64,000 nt of DNA from assembly GCF_021869535.1 (NCBI RefSeq), contig NW_026262712.1, positions 100,258,140 to 100,322,139 on the forward strand, written 5' to 3'. The DNA is from Mytilus californianus (Eukaryota; Mollusca; Bivalvia; Mytilida; Mytilidae). Both the position numbers and the translations under genes were made by a program. Under the pieces are notes generated by a model. It was not told where the DNA came from, ran no database searches, and saw only the letters and a program-made list of their open reading frames with translations. Positions 62,001 through 64,000 of this stretch are shown piece after piece (the first letter of the stretch is position 1; each line of letters opens with the position of its first letter).

Positions 62001-63241
62001 CCTACTATGTACGATGTTTGGCGGGTTTTTTTTTATCGTTTCTCGATACACGAAACCACAACGCGTCTCATTTATTTTTGTTGGTGATATTTGTGAATTT
62101 TAAAGAGTAAACTATTAATTTGCATCAGTTGTTGAACTTTTGATATGAAATTATATACTAGTAATGCTAATTGTTGTGTGTTATACATATGACTTTTGGG
62201 CGATTGGACAGCGGAGCAATTGTTATATTATGTTTTATTGTAACGTTCAGGATATCACAAATCCTTGAAAAAGCAAAAACACTTTGTCTGCCACAAATTA
62301 TTTACATAGAAATATTGGATGATGAATTTGGTTTTTATAATTCAGCGGGAAAAGATTGAATACCTTTAATTGAGAAAAGGGAATTCTTTATCTATCATGT
62401 GTACGTGACATCATATAGCACATGTATCCATTCTTTATGTATCAATCGACATATATATGTGAGAAGCAAATTTTGTTTTTCTATTTTCAGATAATTATTT
62501 GAAACAGTGCAACTTCATATTACCTTGCGATGCTATATAACAGCTTTCCTTCTCAAATCCCTAAAAGTATATAATAAAAACGTTTTGATTATATTGTAAA
62601 TTTTATAGTTAAACAGTTTATAACAGTTATATTAAAAAGAGATATGGAACATAAAGCACACGAAATTCATAATATTAAAAATAATTAGGTATAAAAATAA
62701 GAAGATGGCCAATGAGACAACTTTTCACAATAGACCAATTGCAAATGACACATAAATTAAAAACTATAGGTCAACGTACGGCCTACAACAATGAATAAAG
62801 CCCATACAGCATAGTCAGCTATAAAGGGTCCCGAAAGGACAAATATAAAACAATTCAAAGGAGAAAACAAATGGCCTAATATTTTAATCTCAAAGACTAT
62901 TTCTATCGCTGAGAAAAAACAACTGTCATACGACTGAAATAGCGAACCAGCTATAATACAAGAAACAATGAGACGTGGTGTATACACACATTTTTTTCTC
63001 CTAGCAATTACAATGATTAAAATTCCCACGTTTGTATTGCATTAATAATAAGAATAATAATAAAATCATTAAGATGAATATTCCATAAATAAAAACTTAC
63101 TTAAAACTTGCATCGATGCATTAGATTAATAAAATAACGAAACTGTATTATACACTGGACTTACGTCAACTAAGCTTGCATTGATGTAATCCATATGCTG
63201 AGATCCAGGTACAGGTTGCAAAATTACTCGTGTATGGTCAT
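28313..63241 (-). CDS. Receptor-type protein tyrosine phosphatase, tandem PTP domains (3' part, 14 exons)
   Basis: Fourteen exons read on the minus strand: 63241-63165, 62560-62524, 61800-61703, 57165-57037, 51738-51590, 46649-46514, 46045-45896, 45471-45372, 43925-43852, 30707-30579, 30287-30165, 29907-29771, 29139-29004 and 28384-28313. They total 1547 nt, 2 nt plus 515 codons with the stop, and every junction is GT/AG with matching phase. Counting from the Asp of DHTRV as residue 1, D1 has WPDHG at 128-132, HCSAGIGRT at 161-169 and VQTPEQY across 205-211, so it should dephosphorylate phosphotyrosine. D2 (about 285-514) aligns throughout but lacks the catalytic residues. Tandem PTP domains are the hallmark of receptor-type PTPs, so a membrane receptor with a cytoplasmic tail is inferred; transmembrane and extracellular exons are outside the window. 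The protein ends in a short tail (YANF) just after D2. Subfamily cannot be fixed without the ectodomain. Confidence 0.93.
28532..28640 (+). other. Exon-like open stretch of unknown status
   Basis: A good acceptor-like sequence (aaatattgcag) is followed by 35 open codons ending in TAA. From the ATG at 28536 it encodes 34 residues with an acidic then a polar, Tyr-bearing tail ([14 protein letters not shown]). It lies antisense within a phosphatase intron. No upstream partner exon was found, so chance is the simplest reading. Confidence 0.15.
29004..29139 (-). CDS. RPTP exon: D2 dead P-loop and helix
   Basis: 136 nt: one base plus 45 codons. With the previous exon it reads [14 protein letters not shown] in place of VHCSAGxGRTGxxx, so both catalytic Cys and Arg are Ser. 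It continues through [18 protein letters not shown], the conserved 'VDVFQxVKxLRxxRP' helix of D2. Donor is TTT|gtaagt. Confidence 0.92.
29771..29907 (-). CDS. RPTP exon: D2 degenerate WPD region
   Basis: 137 nt, 45 codons plus GG. At the place of AWPDxGxP it reads AVCSGYP (residues 412-418), so Trp, Pro and the general-acid Asp are gone and one residue appears deleted. It ends VTVVS, where Ser 445 sits at the catalytic Cys position. Donor is gtatgt. Confidence 0.88.
30165..30287 (-). CDS. RPTP exon: D2 central strands
   Basis: 123 nt, 41 codons, phase 0 to 0. The stretch [15 protein letters not shown] matches the 'xYGSFTVxxxxxE' strands of D2, but the usual 'YWP' just upstream is absent (ELVYATSDD). 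Acceptor atatag, donor AAG|gtaatg. Confidence 0.88.
30579..30707 (-). CDS. RPTP exon: D2 TQLPLP...DFWTMIRDH
   Basis: 129 nt, 43 codons. It carries [25 protein letters not shown], the D2 form of the QGP/DFW segment. The change from QGP to QLP is usual in D2 domains. Acceptor tttaag, donor GAG|gtagtg. Confidence 0.94.
31185..31965. repeat. Palindromic element, left copy
   Basis: Core of alternating 'gcatttttcattttgac' and 'gtcaaaatgaaaaatgc' words, flanked by 'ttgttaatgatgtatacgtg' at the right. The whole 780 bp is the reverse complement of 42070-42815, with modest divergence. Confidence 0.8.
32108..32370 (+). repeat. Dispersed mussel-type repeat
   Basis: 'aatggaaatggggaacgtgt', 'agagacaacaacccgatcaa', 'cttcagctggccccttcaa' and 'ggccagcggctcctggcttg' in order. 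I recognise this as a common mytilid repeat. A 66-codon open frame inside it is not a gene. Confidence 0.65.
33172..33196 (+). repeat. Poly-A tract
   Basis: An uninterrupted run of about 23 A after 'aataaacttgaac'. It could be the tail of a retroposed sequence, but no target-site duplication was recognised. Confidence 0.6.
33817..34060. repeat. Minisatellite of TTGTGCGCACAA words
   Basis: Ten or so units of 20-27 bp: 'cttgtgcgcacaacttttaaa' and variants. The core ttgtgcgcacaa is a perfect 12-bp palindrome; the spacers are T/A-rich and vary in length. Confidence 0.9.
34200..35030. repeat. Decayed tandem-core repeat
   Basis: Starts 'accatgtgagctattgtcat' and 'tccgcccgtcc', then 'ccaattcggaccaaacttg', then diverged units recognisable by 'gcagtcat(a/g)tt' at about 34496, 34657, 34750 and 34912 (spacing about 162, 93, 162). 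Same general design as 20461-22820 but much older. Confidence 0.55.
35599..37782. mobile_element. Foldback element, 2.2 kb
   Basis: Outer ends 'agtagggtgccca' (35599) and 'tgggcaccctact' (to 37782) are perfect inverted copies. Similarity continues inward for about 140-180 bp (gggttaacgga / tccgttaact; gtggtcacgatttt / aaaatcgtgaccac). The interior contains fragments of the long dispersed repeat at 36600-36850 and no transposase. Confidence 0.75.
38034..38072. repeat. (GT)n microsatellite
   Basis: About 19 uninterrupted gt units. Confidence 0.95.
38408..38640 (+). pseudogene. Exon-like coding fragment of unknown family
   Basis: A pyrimidine-rich tract ending tttaaag at 38407 is followed by 77 open codons to TAG. 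The peptide has balanced, protein-like composition (e.g. [38 protein letters not shown]) unlike translated intergenic DNA here. It lies antisense within the 13.1-kb phosphatase intron; the sequence upstream is a diverged repeat. It could be a terminal exon of a nested gene or a leftover gene fragment. I do not recognise the family. Confidence 0.35.
39867..40770. repeat. Array of GTTCCG/CGGAAC and AACTAGTT words
   Basis: Irregular units such as 'ttccggcggaacttttcaac' followed by 'tagttattt', in both orientations, at 39867-40060 and 40330-40770, separated by about 270 bp. Within it, about 95-110 bp at 40303-40400 recur at 40503-40610. Confidence 0.8.
41829..42045 (-). mobile_element. tRNA-derived SINE fragment
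   Basis: On the minus strand it reads 'gtgctccccctgagtgcggg', 'aggttgtgggtttgaatccg' and 'acgcggtcaaacc'. The gggtttgaatcc stretch is a pol III B-box-like motif, and the following body with 'gcacttaggag'-type text (here gtgcatttaggag) resembles core-type SINEs of molluscs. The 3' tail was not defined. Confidence 0.6.
42070..42815. repeat. Palindromic element, right copy (inverted)
   Basis: Reverse complement of 31185-31965: 'gataccacacacagtgcaca' at the left end mirrors 'tgtgcactgtgtgtggtatc' at about 31940, and 'ttttcagtttaaaatgacaa' at the right end mirrors about 31200. The core is again 'aaaatgaaaaatgctc' words. Confidence 0.8.
43690..43800. repeat. Diverged copy of the 48-52 kb dispersed repeat
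   Basis: Shares 'acaaaaccaagggcaaaaaag' and 'aactctacatagaagactaaag' pattern with the family at 48228-48480, much eroded. Confidence 0.4.
43852..43925 (-). CDS. RPTP exon: D2 GRTDYINAV
   Basis: 74 nt: two bases plus 24 codons encoding [24 protein letters not shown]-type sequence, the D2 equivalent of the DYINAS strand. Acceptor gacag, donor CCT|gtatgt. It is followed by the longest intron found, 13.1 kb. Confidence 0.93.
45372..45471 (-). CDS. RPTP exon: D1-D2 linker with KNR
   Basis: 100 nt, 33 codons plus one base. It contains [13 protein letters not shown], the D2 counterpart of 'ENxxKNRYxxILP'. The Tyr of the KNRY phosphotyrosine-recognition loop is Asn here. Acceptor ttgtag, donor T|gtaagc; the split Ser codon is completed by the next exon. 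Confidence 0.9.
45896..46045 (-). CDS. RPTP exon: D1 C-terminal helix and linker
   Basis: 150 nt, 50 codons, phase 0 to 0. It opens [14 protein letters not shown], matching the 'EQYxFxxxALxEA' closing helix of PTP D1, and continues as a charged linker ending LYKEFK. Acceptor attttag, donor AAG|gtattt. Confidence 0.92.
46514..46649 (-). CDS. RPTP exon: D1 P-loop SAGIGRTG
   Basis: 136 nt: one base completing Ser, then 45 codons. It starts [15 protein letters not shown] (catalytic Arg at residue 168) and ends MVQTP with the Q-loop Gln. With the previous exon it gives the full [10 protein letters not shown] signature, so D1 is predicted to be catalytically competent. Donor is CCT|gtaagt. Confidence 0.96.
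46964..47545. mobile_element. TIR element 'GGTGTAATACCACCA', copy 1
   Basis: Begins aggtgtaataccaccattga and ends tttggtggtattacac, with tata on both sides as a possible target duplication. The body matches copies at 57912-58165 (left part only) and 61138-61606. No coding capacity. Confidence 0.8.
48228..48480. repeat. Dispersed repeat, copy A
   Basis: 'acactcaaactcataagtcg', 'gacaacgccatggcaaaaaa', 'agaaaactaaagactgagca' and 'gatctcaggtgctccggaag' in order. Later copies: 49637-49805 (partial), 50786-51010, 51240-51490, 52190-52380 (partial). Five copies in 4.2 kb is a notable local cluster. Confidence 0.8.
48551..48569. repeat. (TA)n microsatellite
   Basis: About nine ta units. Confidence 0.9.
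48915..49340 (+). pseudogene. Reverse-transcriptase remnant
   Basis: An open stretch at 49026-49256 encodes [20 protein letters not shown] and [16 protein letters not shown], which match the region after the YIDD motif in a widespread mollusc RT family ('YLDL.L...GRL.T.LYDKRDDF'). A preceding piece in another frame (48930-49015) reads FLIFRYKDI-like sequence at the place of FRYIDD, so the catalytic motif is broken. Further stops follow. Exact RT clade is uncertain. Confidence 0.6.
49637..49805. repeat. Dispersed repeat, copy B (partial)
   Basis: Shares 'gatattgccatggcaacaaa' and 'agaaaactaaagacagagca' with copy A but lacks the 'gatctcaggtgctccgg' end. Confidence 0.65.
50786..51010. repeat. 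Dispersed repeat, copy C
   Basis: Nearly full copy ending 'gatctcaggtgctccggaag' and 'ggtccacccgtcgtg'. Confidence 0.75.
51240..51490. repeat. Dispersed repeat, copy D
   Basis: Full copy with 'gacaacgccatggccaaaaa' and 'cacccgtcgtgttgcttatg'. It ends about 100 bp from the WPD-loop exon. Confidence 0.75.
51590..51738 (-). CDS. RPTP exon: D1 WPD loop
   Basis: 149 nt, 49 codons plus AG. It carries [15 protein letters not shown], whose Asp (residue 130) is the general acid, and ends ...KLLVHC+AG, so the catalytic Cys is the last full codon of the exon and the P-loop is interrupted by a 4.9-kb intron between Cys and Ser. Acceptor tttctag, donor AG|gtaaat. Confidence 0.96.
52190..52380. repeat. 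Dispersed repeat, copy E (partial)
   Basis: Shares 'cattcaaacccataagtcga' and 'agaaagctaacgattgagca' with copy A in diverged form. Confidence 0.65.
52565..52775. repeat. Four-unit array of short hairpins
   Basis: Units start at 52565, 52616, 52670 and 52721 (spacing 51, 54, 51). Each is 'aggtctttccac' + tttt + 'ctgtggaaagacct', a 12-bp stem hairpin, then 'attgtatttgttctgattat'. Because spacing is a multiple of three, both strands stay open for over 100 codons (52528-52858); this is not a gene. It ends in 'cttcttccgccaaatttg', common after such arrays in molluscs. Confidence 0.85.
53364..53813. mobile_element. 450-bp TIR element, copy 1
   Basis: Ends 'aggttgcactttgtaaatac' and 'gtatttacagaattgcaacct' are inverted copies of about 22 bp, and flanking TA is present on both sides, as in mariner-type insertions. 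No coding capacity. By eye it is identical to 55049-55498. Confidence 0.85.
53814..55048. other. 1.24-kb segment between twin TIR elements
   Basis: AT-rich, no recognisable coding sequence; a 61-codon open frame at 54278-54463 has no motif. Confidence 0.6.
55049..55498. mobile_element. 450-bp TIR element, copy 2
   Basis: Same length, orientation and, as far as reading by eye shows, the same sequence as 53364-53813. Flanked by TA on the left (tttgta) and ta a few bases past the right end, so it may be an independent insertion or part of a duplication. Confidence 0.85.
55908..56155. repeat. Tetranucleotide array (CAAT/CAAC)n
   Basis: Two blocks (55910-55995 and 56078-56155) of caat, caac and caaa words, separated by about 80 bp. 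It follows 'agagagtgccatgcaaactt', which looks like the end of a dispersed repeat whose tail seeded the array. Confidence 0.85.
57037..57165 (-). CDS. RPTP exon: D1 [10 protein letters not shown]
   Basis: 129 nt, 43 codons, phase 0 at both ends. It begins [11 protein letters not shown], the conserved 'KC.+YWP' PTP motif, and runs to VEDKK before a GTGAGT donor. The following exon continues directly with the strand that leads to the WPD loop. Confidence 0.95.
57912..58165. mobile_element. TIR element 'GGTGTAATACCACCA', copy 2, left part only
   Basis: Matches the first 250 bp of the copies at 46964 and 61138 (cattgattttcccctattag, catcactggaagttaaccaa), then stops after 'gctttagtaacca'. What follows is unrelated and leads to the gene remnant at 58335-61076. 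Confidence 0.8.
58335..58436 (+). CDS. Possible first exon of the CxxC/HxxC gene
   Basis: ATG at 58335 opens 34 codons ([15 protein letters not shown]...) to a strong donor, CTG|gtaagtaaa. The next good acceptor, ttttttag at 59393, joins in phase 0 to GTA ATG ATG GAT of the main frame. The fit of frame, donor and acceptor supports a 957-bp intron, but no homology backs this exon and the downstream ATG at 59397 would serve alone. Confidence 0.3.
59394..61076 (+). pseudogene. Transposon-like gene remnant with two CxxC...HxxC modules
   Basis: One frame of 559 codons from ATG 59397 to TAG 61074-61076, broken by only two stops: TAG at 60051 and TGA at 60924. Numbering from 59397, Cys5-x2-Cys8...His49-x2-Cys52 and Cys93-x2-Cys96...His157-x2-Cys160 form two similar putative zinc-binding modules. 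After the first stop come [22 protein letters not shown] and a conserved-looking [20 protein letters not shown] block (about 440-460), and after the second stop RPSWSA and [11 protein letters not shown] recognise this as a large uncharacterised family, abundant and often intronless in cnidarians and molluscs, probably mobile-element derived. The usual C-terminal part is missing, replaced 60 bp on by a TIR element. It runs antisense to the host phosphatase. Confidence 0.7.
61138..61606. mobile_element. TIR element 'TTAGGTGTAATACCACCA', copy 3
   Basis: Complete copy with 18-bp inverted ends, ttaggtgtaataccacca and tggtggtataacacctaa-type (one mismatch at 61589-61606). Body matches 46964-47545 but is about 110 bp shorter. 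It lies between the gene remnant and the DFWAMIW exon. Confidence 0.85.
61703..61800 (-). CDS. RPTP exon: D1 [10 protein letters not shown]...MLTNL
   Basis: 98 nt: two bases finishing the Gly of QGP, then 32 codons. It contains [20 protein letters not shown], the classical PTP helix and strand (DFWRMIWE...IVMLTNL in the family). Acceptor is gtag|GACC; donor is AAG|gtatac. It lies about 100 bp left of a TIR element at 61138-61606. Confidence 0.95.
61801..62523. other. Phosphatase intron, no feature seen
   Basis: AT-rich; open frames at 61847-62110 and 62171-62359 have no recognisable motif. Confidence 0.6.
62524..62560 (-). CDS. RPTP micro-exon (37 nt): YIASQ(G)
   Basis: A 37-nt exon of 12 codons plus one base, bounded by cttttag and G|gtaata. 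It encodes [12 protein letters not shown] and the first base of the following Gly, which is the conserved 'YIA(S/T)QGP' segment of PTP domains. Phase fits the exons on both sides. Being this short, it would be easily missed by gene finders. Confidence 0.9.
62690..62890 (-). repeat. Long dispersed repeat, reverse copy
   Basis: 'gaagatggccaatgagacaa', 'gtcaacgtacggcctacaac' and 'aatgaataaagcccatacag' are the reverse complement of the repeat at 7795-8130. It sits in the intron between the DYINAS exon and the 37-nt exon. Confidence 0.7.
63165..63241 (-). CDS. RPTP exon: D1 strand with DHTRV...DYINAS motif
   Basis: Two split-codon bases (AT) plus 25 codons. It contains DHTRVIL and DYINAS, the standard early PTP-domain motifs that precede the 'QGP' strand. 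Acceptor is tttag after a T-rich tract, donor is GAC|gtaagt. This is the most upstream exon found; the KNRY-bearing exon of D1 should lie further right but was not seen in 63242-64000. Confidence 0.92.
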
Positions 63242-64000
63242 CTAAAATGATAATAATAAAAAAGAATGTACTTAATTATATGAAACTGGAGTTAAATAAT
63301 AGAAGAACAACTAACCTTGTTAAATAATTTCAACACAAGCGAGTTATTTATGCCGATGCAATATCAGGAATATTTTTCCTTATAGGAAACAATGTTAATT
63401 CCCTATAGGAAGAGTTGTACATCTAAAGGAACATTTTGGATTGAGAGTGTATTAACATGCATGTCCATCCAATGTCATATATCTTTGCCTATTACAATAC
63501 GAATCTATTTGAAAAACACATATACATGTGTGAATTCATATTTTCAAATATATAAATCCCCCCAAACTCAAGGTTATGAAGAGTCTTCTGAGATGTGTAC
63601 CACACCAATTAAAGCAATCATAACATAGGTTTTAATAGGGCATGCTTATGCCAGTTATTTAAAAAAAGGTTCATAATGAAGTTTGTTTGGGATGCAAAAC
63701 GCATAAAACCTGTTGTTCGACAAAAGTTCACCAGAGTTACGGTATACAGCTTTACCGTTTAGTTAATTTGCTTTTTATTTTTAAATTAAAGTGCCAAAAA
63801 AAAATGATAATAGACTTCCAAGTGTGTGAGTAAATGTCCTAATACTATTTTATGTCCAAAACACAAAGAACAATATATTTCACGTAGTAAAATTCATTAT
63901 TGTTAAATTATCAATTCTCCCAAGCAATATTTATATTAAAATTCGAAAGCAAATGAGAGTGAAAAGACAGAAATTGCACCGTATTCTATTCAATAATACT
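63242..64000. other. Upstream phosphatase intron, no exon found
   Basis: The expected KNRY-bearing D1 exon was looked for on the minus strand and not seen; sequence is AT-rich and featureless to the window end. Confidence 0.6.

Overview
The window is eukaryotic, AT-rich and intron-rich. Its dispersed repeats (a long 'gccgtacggtgacctatagttgtt'-type repeat, a tRNA-derived SINE, and tandem-core elements ending in 'gggccaggtgagct') are the kind I associate with bivalve molluscs, most likely a mytilid mussel. The species call is recognition from memory and was not searched. No bacterial features, CRISPR arrays, rRNA or intact tRNA genes were seen.

The one gene I can build with confidence is on the minus strand, from 63241 down to a stop codon at 28313. 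It is the 3' part of a receptor-type protein tyrosine phosphatase with tandem PTP domains. Fourteen coding exons were found by eye. All have GT/AG boundaries and matching codon phases, and they join into one 514-codon open frame plus stop. D1 keeps the WPD loop, the HCSAGIGRT P-loop and the Q-loop, so it should be active; its first part and the ectodomain lie beyond the right edge. D2 has lost every catalytic element (P-loop Cys to Ser and Arg to Ser, WPD loop, Q-loop Gln, KNRY Tyr) and is a pseudophosphatase domain.

The phosphatase introns hold most of the other content. The 59.4-61.1 kb intron region carries, antisense to the host, a decayed gene with two CxxC...HxxC modules, two in-frame stops and a possible upstream exon at 58.3 kb, flanked by two copies of one TIR element. 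The 46.6-57.0 kb introns hold five copies of a short dispersed repeat, a reverse-transcriptase remnant, a hairpin-unit array and two apparently identical 450-bp TIR elements. The 13.1-kb intron (30.7-43.9 kb) holds facing inverted copies of a palindromic element, a foldback element, two palindrome-based minisatellites and a SINE.

The left 28 kb lies downstream of the phosphatase and has no convincing gene. It has a frameshifted Penelope-like reverse transcriptase at the left edge, a 3.5-kb inverted duplication (1.2-4.7 kb), several foldback/MITE elements, and a 166-bp tandem array (20.5-22.8 kb) with a four-unit higher-order period. A recurring theme is tandem arrays whose repeated word is itself a palindrome, seen at many separate places with unrelated words.
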